From Blastomussa wellsi (Eukaryota; Cnidaria; Anthozoa; Scleractinia; Plerogyridae), in contig OX393564.1 of the NCBI GenBank assembly GCA_947652115.1, positions 14,835,276-14,899,275 on the forward strand: a DNA stretch of 64,000 nucleotides, written 5' to 3'. Made by a program: the position numbers and the translations under genes. Of the stretch, positions 44,821-55,800 are shown one piece after another; the first letter of the stretch is position 1, and each line of letters starts with the position of its first letter. A model generated the notes under the pieces. The model did no database searches. It worked only from the letters and a program-made list of their open reading frames with translations, and was not told the DNA's origin.

Positions 44821-46529
44821 CTATCGATGCCAATTGAGGGGCTGTAGATGCTGAGGGATCTCTGTGGGGAATGGATGCATATGAGCTGGTGCCAGCTGCT
44901 TGAATGTCTGCAATTGTAAGCGAGACAATAAATCAGCTAATTTGTTGTGTAAACCGGGAATATGCTTTGCTTTGAAGTGAACATTGCGACGCAAACACAC
45001 TAGCACCAGCTCTCGTACAAAGAACATCAAGTCCTTATCCCGACAGGACTGTTTATTTATAACATGCACTAAAGCCTCATTGTCGGTAAAGAACAAAACA
45101 CGACGATTTTGCATCTCATGTCCCCACAGGTGCAAGCTTAACACAATAGGGTAAAATTCTAAGTATGCAATATTGCGATGTCGCCAGCTATCGGGCCATT
45201 CACCATAGCACCAATGCCTACCAAAAATAGCACCAAAACCAAGGGTGCCGGAAGCATCGGTATACAGCTGGAGTTGATGTGAGTCATACCAACCATCCGA
45301 GAGAAAAAAGGATCGACCAGAAAGAAACGTTTGCCAAACTAACATGTCTGCTTTCACCTCTGGGGACAACCTAATGCGGAAGTGAGGGTGCACGACGCCA
45401 AGAGTAAGGTCAATCAAACGACGTAAAAAGGCCCGACCTGGAATAACTACTGAACATGCAAAATTCAGTAATCCTGTTAGGGACTGAATCTCCTGCAGAC
45501 TGACCTTACGGCGCTTAAGAAAGGCAGAAATGAGGGCTTGACACTTATCTAACTTCTCCTGTGGCAAACGAGCCTCCATGAAGATTGAATCCAGCTCAAT
45601 GCCAGCAAATGAAATTATCTGGGAGGGACCAACAGTTTTCTCAGGTGCCATGGGAATGCCCAAATAGCTACAGAGCAACAAAAATAAATCTAATTGTTTC
45701 CGACAGAGGTCCTCTGTAGGAGAAATTATTAAGAAATCATCTAACAAGTGCAAAGTGTCATTTATGTGCAACTTATTCTGGGCAATCCATTCAATCGCTG
45801 TCGAAAATGTTTCAAAAGTTTTGCAGGAGCTTGAGCAACCCATTGGCATACAGCGGTCGTAGTAATATAATCCTCGCCAACACATTCCAAGGAGATTATA
45901 ATCCTGCGGGCGAATGGGAATGATGCGAAAGGCATTTTTTATATCCGTCTTAGCAAGAAAACAAGTTGAGCCTACAGACTTGATGCGCCGAATGGCATCT
46001 TCCACTGTGGCATAAGAAACCCTTGTGTGGTCAGAAGAAATTCCATCATTCAATGATGAACCCTTAGGAAATGAAAGGTGGTGAATGAGACGGAATTCCC
46101 CTTCGATTTTCTTGGGAACTAACCCTAGAGGAGAGATGCGAAACACCGCAAAGGGCGGCGACGAAAAAGGACCAGCAAGCCTGTGGGGTTTTGTATGGCT
46201 GATAGTAAATTGGTAGAGGTACAAGAAAAGCGGGGTCCCTCATAATGTAAGGGGAAACCCATTGTAAAACCAGTGGCTAAATATTGCACGATTGAATTGT
46301 CATACCCAGAAAGAAATAAGAGTAGGTTATTGGTTTTTACGGGTGTTGGCAAGGGTGGTTGAATTGGCCTGGGGCAGGGTTGAGCTGCTAGGAGACTTAT
46401 TGGGTGCTCGGGCCCTGGAGGAGATCCTAGGGTTTCCTCTGAGGCCACGAAAATTACAATGGAGAGCCCGGTGGGCCCCCTCACACTTACAACATGTGTG
46501 CTTAAATGAGCAACCAGCACAGTCACCAC
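44821..46529 (-). pseudogene. Ngaro-like reverse transcriptase-RNase H, frame break near the N-terminus
   Basis: Main frame 46,224-44,821 (467 residues). RT blocks are SPLGLVPKK, RLIHHLSFPKG, FLAKTDIKNAFRIIPI, MPMGCSSSCKTFE and the catalytic LLDDFLI. RNase H blocks are LYTDASGTLGFGAIF, NIAYLEFYPIVLSL, FFTDNEALVHVIN and KAKHIPGLHNKLADLLSR. The N-terminal part (NSIVQYLATGFTMGFPLHYEG) is in another frame upstream (to about 46,529), so a small deletion or frameshift lies at about 46,180-46,230. It overlaps the end of the gag-like frame. Apart from this break the catalytic parts look complete. Confidence 0.88.
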
Positions 46530-47577
46530 CCCGATGATATCTGAAGCAGTATCCCCTGGGAATACTTATAGGGGAAAATAGCTTGGTTCCAGTAACTGAG
46601 GTTGGCAGTTTCCTAAGGGGACTTTGGGACCGAAGCCAAAGCTCCCAATGGACAGAGCCCCAGGGAAGGGAAGTGGTCTGGGATTGGCGCAAGAACCTAA
46701 AGTTCTCGTCATAAAAACGCCAATTATGACCACGTACCGCAAGATCTTGAATAGTAGACCCATACTTCATGAGTCCCGGAGCCTCATTGGGGTAGCGACT
46801 GGCATAAACACCCACAAACACGTGAAAGGCCTGAAGCCAGGTATCAATAGAACTAATTTTTTTGGGTTTGTTAAGGGGCTCCAAAGCTAAAGTAGGCGAA
46901 AGCCCTTCAGTTGATTTCTGTAAGGTAAGTTGAAAATTACCATCCAGAGTAGGATTAACTAACAAGGACCCAAAGTCAATATATTCTTGCTGCCAGATCT
47001 TTGTTTTGAGCTTCATGGCAACCCTAGCATCCACAGGTAAGTTGATGGAAGTGAATGGGTCTTGTGGTCGAGGCAGTGAAGGGAACAAGCCTTGCTCACC
47101 TGATAAATCTGCCTGAACCGAAGTGACTGCTTGCTGAATGGGGTGTCCAACAACTGGAACCTCAGTCTGACACTGCGAAGCAGTAGCTAACACAGAGGGC
47201 TGCACAAATGCAGGGGCTTGACTGGCAGGAGGGCCATGTTGGGACGGAGTTGACTCAGTTGACAAGGTGACGTCAGACTGCATGGCAGAAGAACCAGAGA
47301 GAAGTGGTTGAAGCTGCCTGGTCACCTCTGTGGTCACTCTTGCCACGACTTGATCCAGGAACCCGGTAGACAAAACTGGATCTGAGGGGATATTGCCCAC
47401 CTCTCCACATGTAGAGATCACATGGTTGGCTGCCAGGGGAGCCGGTGCTGCACTGGAGGAGGAGGGAGTTCTTCCTGTGGCTCTCCGCCTGCGGGCAGGA
47501 GGAGTGTCGGAGCCTGCCAAAGCTTCCAAAGCTTGAGAGGAGGGGCGTTTCTGACGTACAGATCGTCTGGGAGGCAT
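46327..47577 (-). CDS. gag: Gag-like zinc protein of the Ngaro-like element
   Basis: A 416-residue open frame starting MPPRRSVRQKRPSS, with a low-complexity basic Pro/Ala/Ser-rich N-terminus and a conserved helical middle (LQAFHVFVGVYASRYPNEAP, then GLMKYG). Near the C-terminus is a cysteine/histidine unit (CFRYHRGGDCAGCSFKHTCC, then CEGAHRALHC) that resembles the zinc unit of DIRS/Ngaro gag-like ORF1 proteins. It directly precedes the RT frame on minus. Unbroken, so it may still be translatable. Confidence 0.8.
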   Translation of the reverse strand: MPPRRSVRQKRPSSQALEALAGSDTPPARRRRATGRTPSSSSAAPAPLAANHVISTCGEVGNIPSDPVLSTGFLDQVVARVTTEVTRQLQPLLSGSSAMQSDVTLSTESTPSQHGPPASQAPAFVQPSVLATASQCQTEVPVVGHPIQQAVTSVQADLSGEQGLFPSLPRPQDPFTSINLPVDARVAMKLKTKIWQQEYIDFGSLLVNPTLDGNFQLTLQKSTEGLSPTLALEPLNKPKKISSIDTWLQAFHVFVGVYASRYPNEAPGLMKYGSTIQDLAVRGHNWRFYDENFRFLRQSQTTSLPWGSVHWELWLRSQSPLRKLPTSVTGTKLFSPISIPRGYCFRYHRGGDCAGCSFKHTCCKCEGAHRALHCNFRGLRGNPRISSRARAPNKSPSSSTLPQANSTTLANTRKNQ

Positions 47578-47883
47578 CTGAAAATAAAAAGTGGAACGCG
47601 GAGCACCAAGAAAATTTTTGGGTATGGATAAGCAAGGCCAACAACAGTGGCAACAGTAGCAAGACCCATAAGAAACTTCAATGAGAATCCGGGCCTTGGA
47701 ATAACAATGATATTGAGAAACAGAGCCTCACCCTAGCCTGTAATAAGGAACACGTTAGCAATAAAGGCTCATAAGCAAGTAAAAAATATACACAAGAGTA
47801 CACAAGAGCTCAATAATAGGAATAATTTCTGGTTTTGGGTTGTTGTGGCTTGTTATGTTTTGTTTTAATTAGCAATATCATAC

Positions 47884-48307
47884 AAGAGCAACAAGGGCTC
47901 CACTATAATGACAAATGAGCGACAGGGGCTCAGTAACAAAAGCAAATTAAATGAGCAACAAGGGCTCAATTATAAGTGAGCAACCGGGGCCCAGTAACAA
48001 AATCAAATAAATGAGCAACAAGGGCTCATCAGTAATTAAGTGGAAACAGAGAGCAACATGGGCTCTTAAAAACAACTTTTTTGAGCGGAAGGGCTCAATA
48101 GGCAAATCAAATAAGGGAGCAACAAGGGCTCGGCAATAATCATCAATTTGGAAAATAGAGCAACGAGGGCTCATAACAAAAATTTTGGAGCAACACGGGC
48201 TCAGGAAATATCAAAGAAATGAGCAACAAGGGCTCATTTGATATTAAACAATATAAACAAGAGCAACAAGGGCTCAATAATGACAGTAATTTGAGCAACA
48301 GGGGCTC
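47884..48307. repeat. Array of 13 short interrupted palindromes (GAGCAACAAGGGCTC)
   Basis: Thirteen copies of a 15-nt unit with GAGC and GCTC arms, spaced about 20-50 bp by unrelated AT-rich sequence. Variation is confined mostly to the loop (CAACAAGG, CAACATGG, CGACAGGG, CAACACGG), so the arms are conserved. One copy reads GAGC/GCCC. It lies between the hydrolase and gag-like frames of the Ngaro-like element, that is in its transcript. Possible RNA hairpins for packaging or dimerisation, or just a minisatellite. Confidence 0.85.
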
Positions 48308-48330
48308 AAGAACAAATTGAAACAATTCAG

Positions 48331-48679
48331 AAACATGAGTCAACAATAAATATGAACAAGCTCTAATTCAAATTAGACAGTTAACATAAATTATTGCAAT
48401 TTATTATTATTATTATTATTATTATCATTATCATTAAGGGATTTTATTGTATGTCATTTAACGTTTTTTTTTTGTTTATGTATTTGTTCTCATTATTATT
48501 ATCATTGTTACGATTTCTGTAATAATTTTAAAATTTATTATTATTTTTGTTTGTTATTACAAAAATAGTGAAGAACAGGGTCTTCGAGAATTATCTCAAG
48601 GAAGAGCCGGACCCGGGCTAATTAACGTAAATAAAGCCGGGAACAGGGCCGCGTAAAAATAATAAGCAAGGGAAAGGTT
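48331..48679. other. AT-rich spacer in the Ngaro-like element
   Basis: ATT microsatellite (about 48,400-48,420) and T-rich runs. No gene is seen. Confidence 0.5.
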
Positions 48680-49342
48680 TTACGGCGCGGGTGGACAGGC
48701 CAACATGCGTAAGGCCTGCAAGATGGCGCCCCGATAGCTGCGATACAACAAGTACTGCCCAGGTGAATTCACATGGACTCCGTCCGATAAATACAGGTCT
48801 CTAGATGGCTCGGAAAAACCGCGATGCTGCCAACAGAAAACATTTGGAATGGGGTCCAGAACTCCGCGAAGATACTGGTTAAGAATCAGTGCTGCGTCAT
48901 TGAAAATCGGAGCACAAACACGAGGGATCACCTCGCACACACCAATAACTCGAACGGCGTAGGAGTCCAGCAACAACCGAACCAATTCCTCGATCTCCGA
49001 TCCAACGACCTCTGGCCTTAAAGCAGAAAGGTCATTGGTGCCTATTTCCAAAATTACAGCATGCGGAGAAAGGGAAGAAAACACCCCAAGGTCATACTGG
49101 ATGAGTTTTCTCACAGTGCGACCGCCGACACCATGCAAATGAACAATGGCATCTTTCGAGAGCTTAAAACCCTCGTCCGCCCGAGGATCGAACTGTGTTT
49201 GAAGGTCATCCCGAAGTCTCCTAATAAACGAATGACCGAACAACAGAACAGTGGGAGGGGAAGAAGCCATCCAAATGCAAATTTTGAAATTAGAGCCAAA
49301 GAAAAGCCCACTCAAAACCCAGACTACACAATATAGCAGCAA
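48680..49342 (-). CDS. SGNH/GDSL-type hydrolase of the Ngaro-like element
   Basis: A 220-residue open frame; a likely start is the internal Met in WMASSPPTVLLFGHSFIRRL. The SGNH blocks are visible: GHS (block I, Ser), GVGGRT (block II Gly), EIGTNDLS (block III, GxND) and SDGVHVNSPGQ (block V, DxxH). SGNH hydrolases are esterases or deacetylases, and such an ORF is a known accessory of Ngaro retroelements. It is the first gene of the element on minus, 340 bp inside the 5' repeat. The frame is complete and the catalytic residues are present. Its role in the element is not known. Confidence 0.88.
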   Translation of the reverse strand: MLLYCVVWVLSGLFFGSNFKICIWMASSPPTVLLFGHSFIRRLRDDLQTQFDPRADEGFKLSKDAIVHLHGVGGRTVRKLIQYDLGVFSSLSPHAVILEIGTNDLSALRPEVVGSEIEELVRLLLDSYAVRVIGVCEVIPRVCAPIFNDAALILNQYLRGVLDPIPNVFCWQHRGFSEPSRDLYLSDGVHVNSPGQYLLYRSYRGAILQALRMLACPPAP

Positions 49343-49495
49343 TCAATAGCGAAGAATAGACAAAACAATGTCCGAGACAACAAAACAAAACCTGCACCGG
49401 GAGCGGGATTAGGCACTAAAAGCTCGATAAGAAAGGGTACCACAGCCCGATCAAAATGGCTATTAGAATGAAAAAAAAAATAATCCATACCTTAA

Positions 49496-49704
49496 AGTGC
49501 TAAAACAAGTCTTGCACCGCAGACTAACCGGGACGGATTGTTGAGCACATGGCTTGAGAAGTCATATGATCAACACGAAACCCTTACAGGGGGGTCTACT
49601 GCAATACTAATATTCCCCCCGTCAGGCCCAGGCCCACTCTAAATCAAGCAATACACAAGCAGAGAAAGGGACATAAAAATCCTATTTCCTGAGAAATATT
49701 CCCT
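49496..49704. repeat. 5' split direct repeat (B copy) of the Ngaro-like element
   Basis: Near-identical to 42,973-43,181, beginning AGTGCTAAAACAAGTCTTGC and ending GAAATATTCCCT. Defines the right boundary of the element on plus. Confidence 0.92.
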
Positions 49705-49818
49705 ATCATACATGCAAGATACAATGTTGTGAAACAAGTTGAAGGATTTAATAATGCATTACTACACTTTTAACCCACTTTTATTGTTTTTATAAGTTTT
49801 TCGTTACATGTAGGTCAC

Positions 49819-52800
49819 CTGCATATCTATGCTCTGTGTTCCATGGAACAGAGCAGTCAGCTCACCATTTGCATCTTCAAATTCGAATGCAGAATGTGCC
49901 CATAGTGGTCCATGATTACGAACGGAAGCATTGATGTGGAGCAGATTATGGACATTCATGGCCATGTGGCGTTCACCTGAAAGAAAAGCAGACATCCTTG
50001 TCATTTTTGTTAATTGTAATGATTACAGTGATGGTTTGGATCAAGGAAAAGTATAAATCTTACAAATCTAATGATATTTAAAAAAAAAAAAACAAACAAA
50101 ACATCAACAAACAGGGGAGTGACATACATATGTTTCAGTGAAAGTGTTAAAGTGACCTGAAATTGCAAATATTTAGGAATGTGTAATATTATCTAATAAG
50201 AAATCACAACAGACTGTAGCCTAATTACAGCATCTGTGAATCAACTTACCATAAAGGGCATCAAATAGCATCACAAATTTTCCAATGAGGTTCCCACTCA
50301 GATTAAGATCTTCTAGACAAATGGCCTCTTGGTTGACAAGCCAAACTCCAAATGCAAGAAGCATAAAGTGGTGAAGATAAATATCTGGTAGAACACCATT
50401 CAAGCAAGGAATACTATAGTGAAACAGCCAATTTCGGTACTCGGTTGCTGTGGAAATAATGCCTTGTGTTGAGCATGATTACCTTTAACAAAAGGTCTGC
50501 ATGTGTAAGGATCCCGTGGACAAATAAAGTTCAGTATTCAACATTTATGTTTATTATTTAGTGAAAATTTGGCAAGATGTTCCCCAGGAAGCCACTGTAG
50601 CTCATTATACAGTCATTTATCTATTTAGCCTAAACTGGGGTTTTATTTTCAGTATTTTACTAGCAATAACGTCATATAGCAAAAAATCAATCAACAATAA
50701 TAAACTTAAATAAATTAAATATTAATTTCCATCTTTATTAACTCCATTTTGAAATCACTGGTTATCCTTGCAATGTGATTGGCTCTCAGCAGTGCGATTT
50801 ATTCCCAAATCGCACTATCTTTTGCTCTAAATCGCATCTTTTTCTCAACCAATGAGAATGAAACAGTAAAACAAAACAACCAATCAGAAAAAAAATCAAA
50901 AAAAAAATCAAAAATCAAAATCAAAATCAAAATCAAAATCAAAAAAAAAAAAAATCAAAAAAAAAAATCAAAATCAAAATCAAATTGTGCGATTTCAAAA
51001 TGGATTTAATAAAGTGGTAATTGAACTTCGGGTCGTGCAATTTTGGTCTGAAATCATACTTGTGATTTCAAATCGAACTCGCGCTGCGCGCTCGTTCGAT
51101 TTTGAAAGCACGCGTATGATTTCAGACAAAATTGCACTCCACTCAGTTCAATTTCCATTATATATCAATTAAAAAGTCTACATGCAGATTTAAAAGTTTG
51201 CATGGATTAAAAAGTCCACATCAAGCCCCTATTGCATTAACTCATCCACATGTGCACATGAATGAGTTATACATGTATTTATAACGTACATTGCAAGTGC
51301 AACTTCACCTTTAAAATATTTGCGATGAGTTTCAATAGATCTGGGTGTTCTTGTGATGTTCAATGGTGGCTGGATGCTGCATAGGCGCTCATCAATAACA
51401 CCAATAGCATCTCCACAGTACCAGGGTTTATCTTTGTATTTTGTATCCAACCAAAGGCCCATTAATTGCTTTGTGACTCCCAACAGCACACCATGCATGT
51501 AGTCTAAGCACACACCTTTACTGATGTCAAAGTTCCTCAGGCTTGCAAACTGACAAACACCTTTCATGCCATTTACCTTGACAATATGACAGAAATGGCA
51601 ATTGCAAACATACCTAGTCAGTTGATAGTAGAATACAAAGTAACAGTACATTTCTTAATCATTAACATCATCATCAACATTGTCATCATCATCATCATCA
51701 GACATACATACATGTTAGGCTTCAGTACAATTTTTCAACTTTATGATTTAGCTGCCTTTACCCACTCAGTGTTACTCAGTACATATATTCAACATATATG
51801 GTTTGCCAGTGCTAGAACTGAACACCTTGAGGAGGATAGTTAATGTACCTGTACACTGGTTCAGCCAAATAAGCTGCCAATTAGGAAATGAAATTTAATT
51901 TAATTTTTAGAACAAGAACCCAATAATACTTGTTTTGAATTGGAGATAGTCAGGTGCCTTTTATTTTATTTTATTAATATTTTTACCACTGTAAAATTAA
52001 TACTGCATGGCCACAAAATCGCACACTTCACAAATCCATTCATGATTTACATTTACTACTGGTATGCACAGAATCTTTGGTTGCTTCATTTTGAATAGTG
52101 ACACTACTACACTATGGCCAAAATATCTGTGATAGTAAACTTACTGGTTTGCCTCCTGATTCACCCTTAAGAAAGTGTAACCCATCTGCAACCATACTTT
52201 GACTAGTGCGTTCTCTGGCAAGGCCATCAGAGGACTCAAAGTTAAAAGGAAAAACTGTAACTCTTCCTCTCTTTCCGTCTTTGTCACTGGATTGACATGA
52301 AATTCCCAGAATCATACAATAACAACAGCTGCAAAAGCCATTAAACTGAAGCATTTCTAAAAAGCTGGATCTTGCTGGAAGATCGAGGACTGAGCCAAGA
52401 AGATATACTTTACTTGTGATTCTTCCTTTATCTGGAATTTCCATTTCAAGTCCTGCACGTTAAACAGAAGAGTGCTTCATGTCGCACATGTTTTATAGGT
52501 TCTATGTGAAAGAAAGTTACACCAAAATTCATACAATTCTGCACAGAACATGTAGTGTATGTCTTTGGCAGTCAAAATTAATATGTCAATTAAGATACCT
52601 AATCAAGGCTAGATTATCGTCAGTAAATCTTGCTCTCAAGTTCATAGTAATCAAGTTTTGTTTCTGGGTGTTTACCTAAAAATTAGGTTATCTTAGGGAT
52701 TTTGTCTAAAGTACATTGATGTGGTGATAAAGATTATAAAATTATGTACCTTTTGTTTCTAGTTCTTCTAATGAGGTTCTGAAAGGCTTTAAAAAGGTAG

Positions 52801-55800
52801 ACATGACTGGTTTTTTGTCACTAAACCAGAGACCACCCAACACCATGTTCTCCAGGTGCCTCCTGATAAAACAGTAATCACAGGCTTAAGGTTGGCACAC
52901 ACAAGGGGACTAGTCCCTGTGACTAGTTCCTGCAACAAGTCAGGGGACAAGTCCCATTGTGTGAACTTGGCAAAATCAAGGACCCACATATTCAAACTGG
53001 TTTGAATTTTTGGGACAAGTCCCTGCGACTTGTTCCTTAAAACACTTTTTATGAACTGTTCGTGGGACAAGTCCCTGCGACCAGTCCCTTCACATAAACT
53101 CTTCACTGAGGACACTGAGGAGACTAGTTGCAGGGACAAGTCACAAGTCCCATTGTGTGTGCCCGACCTTAATGAAATATCTGTCAATTAATAATTTACG
53201 AAGATTGCATATCCCTAGCTCCAGTCCTGGATAATGCCACAATCAAATTCCATGACTTTCCAGGTTTCAAAATGTTTCAAAAACTTCACTTGGGAAACTC
53301 ATTCAATTTGCAATTGAAGCAAATCTTTCAAAGGAAGAATGTGTATCCTTGTTTTACATGCATGGACATAGACCCTTTGCATAAATGGCACTTAAATTGA
53401 ATAACAATAGCTCGTTTTTACTCACGTGACCAAAAGCCTAGTAACCGTCGCTACGCCGCCATATTGGTGGAGTAAAACTGTAAACAAACCGAGTCACGTC
53501 TTCACTGTGAAGATGGTTTTTTACATGGTAGTTGGTTGTGGAAGCGAAAGCACTCCAGGTAAAGATCTTCATTTTGCTTAAGTCCCATCAGTAGTCACCA
53601 ACCAAGGAGAAGAAGCGGAAAAATTATCCTTTAAACGGCGATCACGTTGGATTTCTGCAATAAGTCAGTCTGATTTGACTGAAAAGATTCTCGCAAATGA
53701 TCGTGTATGCAGCTGCCATTTCGTCTCAGGAATAGCACCGAAAAGTTGGGACAAATACAATGTTGGCTGGGTGCCGACTTTAAACCTGGGCCATAAAAAG
53801 AGTGTGGAGAGAGGAAACATCGACTGACAAGCATCAAGGACAGAGAGCTAATGAGAAAGAAAGGAGGCGAAGGGAGCAAGCTTAAGAAGAGAGGGAACGG
53901 GCGTGCTTGCAGAACTAATCGCAGCAAAGAAACTTAAGTTGAATGAAGCGGGTGAACAGATTCAGGTCTTTCCTTTGTCGAAGAACCGCTAAAAGTGTGT
54001 CGATTCCAGTACACAAACAGAGGAGTTAGATTATTTAGTAGCTGGAGTGCCACCACAGCGACCATTTTGCGAAGATCAATTTCCGAACGACGACAAGAAA
54101 GTAAATTTTTATACCGGATTACCTTCGCTTAACGCGTTGAAAGTTGTTTTCCTTTGACTTAATCCCTTCGTAACTCGAAAGGCCCAACGTATTACTCGTT
54201 TTCAAGAATTTGTCATGACTTTGATGAAGCTTAGACTAAATAGAAAGAATTCAGCTCCTCTTCCGACGGAGCTGGCACACTTTTAGACTCAAGTTTGGGC
54301 TCCTCTGCCAGGTTATCGCCCTACGATATGTCGAAAACCCTATCTAAGGTTGCATCCAAGCCAGTTTCATTTCTTTACTGAAGTAAAATTAATTTCGCGA
54401 ACTCTTGCGTACTCGACTTACTTTACATACGAATGTAGAATACACGAACACTTCCCTTGCGTGAATGACATTTTTCCATTTATTTTTGTGCATGTCTCGA
54501 GGTAAAAGAGTACGCTAGCTACATGGTAGCAGGATTCCCCAAGACCGCACAGCAATGAGCAGAAATAATAGTTCCTTTCTTTTCGGTAATAATCCACACT
54601 GGAATCAACGAGTCATTCATTCTCTGCGAATGTCTTACCCTCGCTAAAACTACAAAATTATCCTTGACTATGTGGCCCGGTACACTTGAAATAAATCCAG
54701 ATACAATCTGGTTGTACGCTTGAAGGCTTCGAAATGCTTTAAAGTGCTGTTTTGTGTTGTAACTTGTGTCTAAGACAAGGTAAAATAGTAGATCGGTCGA
54801 TTCCACCGCAGGTAAACAATCAGGTTGAAAGTTCTTGCCCTCGAACAACGCAGGATCGATCCCAACTGCTGATATTTTTTGAGGTAACGTTTCTTCACTT
54901 TTGGCTCCAACTTATTAGCATAATCTAAAAGAGTTATGGAACCTTTTTCGCTGATATTTTGGCTTGACTTTACTTCATTCTCCTCAGTATCGAGCGCCAT
55001 TTTAAATTTCCGCGGGAAATGTACTCCACCAATATGGCGACCGGACGTTATGTGACGTCACGTGAAAACAATCTATACTTTATACATCCTTAGCCTCGAA
55101 CTCGTGGTTTTAGACAAAGGATTTTTCGCATGAATGTGAGGCCAAGGATGTATAAGTATTCTTATTCAAATTTAGACGCCATTTATGCAAAGGGTCTATG
55201 GCACAAAGCAGACACTACTATTTGAGGGTCTGGTGGATAATTATAGATTAAGATATTCAGTGTAGTAGTATCAACAATTATGTCAAATACCTTTTACTTG
55301 GGGGTAATTCATTAATTTGGAAGTACACTGGCCAAACACTTGAACCTGATGATTTAAACACAGATACACCATCTGTATTGAACTTTAAAGAAAAGTTCTC
55401 CAGTTGAGAAAGTGGACCATCGCCTTCAAACAATTTACTGTAAAGATGGCCATCATATACATCAGTGATGTCGTCAGCTGCGTTTTTCTTCCTCTGAAAG
55501 CGGTGTTTTATATCTTCCTGGAATTCCTTTTCTAATGAAAAATAAATGTTGATGAAAATTCAAGAAGTGATCAGTGTAATAATGTTCATGGCAGAAATTG
55601 AATATTCTGTGGGTCAGAAAACACCTCTTCTTAATGGTAGCCGCTCATTTCGCTAACGAGTCGTTTCACTAATGTCCAGTTTGCTAACGTACTGAGACGA
55701 TCCGCTAACGTCCAATTCGCTATTAAATCATCTCCAAAGAAGAGTATAACTGATGATAAAAACTAGTTTTGCAAGGGTATAAACAAATTTAGTAATAAAA

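Larger units (their letters stand above)
42707..49704 (-). mobile_element. Ngaro-like tyrosine-recombinase retrotransposon with split direct repeats
   Basis: Repeat A (about 42,707-42,915) recurs at 43,182-43,390. Repeat B (about 42,973-43,181) recurs at 49,496-49,704. Read on minus the order is B, body, A, B, A: the A1-body-B1A2B2 split-direct-repeat structure of PAT/Ngaro retroelements. The body encodes, in minus order, an SGNH hydrolase, a gag-like zinc protein, RT-RNase H and a tyrosine recombinase. No target-site duplication was evident, as expected for this class. It sits in an intron of the copy 2 transposase gene. Confidence 0.88.
53368..55199. mobile_element. Internally deleted transposon with THAP and SWIM-type gene fragments
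   Basis: Inverted ends ATAGACCCTTTGCATAAATG (53,368) and its complement (to 55,199). A second inverted pair, CACGTGAC with CCATATTGGTGGAGTA, lies inside each end. It contains a THAP-type fragment on plus and a second gene fragment on minus, in convergent orientation. The ends are shared with a MITE at 59,054-59,242. No clear TSD was found. It lies in the intron between exons 3 and 2 of the copy 2 transposase. Confidence 0.65.

Noticed and set aside
47884..48307. Regularly spaced short repeats resembling a CRISPR array
   Set aside because: Animal DNA, repeats only 15 nt, variable spacing, no cas genes, and located within a retroelement.
42707..49704. Interpretation of the terminal repeats as LTRs
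   Set aside because: The order A-B-A at one end and B at the other is split direct repeats, and a tyrosine recombinase takes the place of a DDE integrase.
50885..51009. Lys/Ile-rich open frame
   Set aside because: Product of the AAAATC microsatellite.
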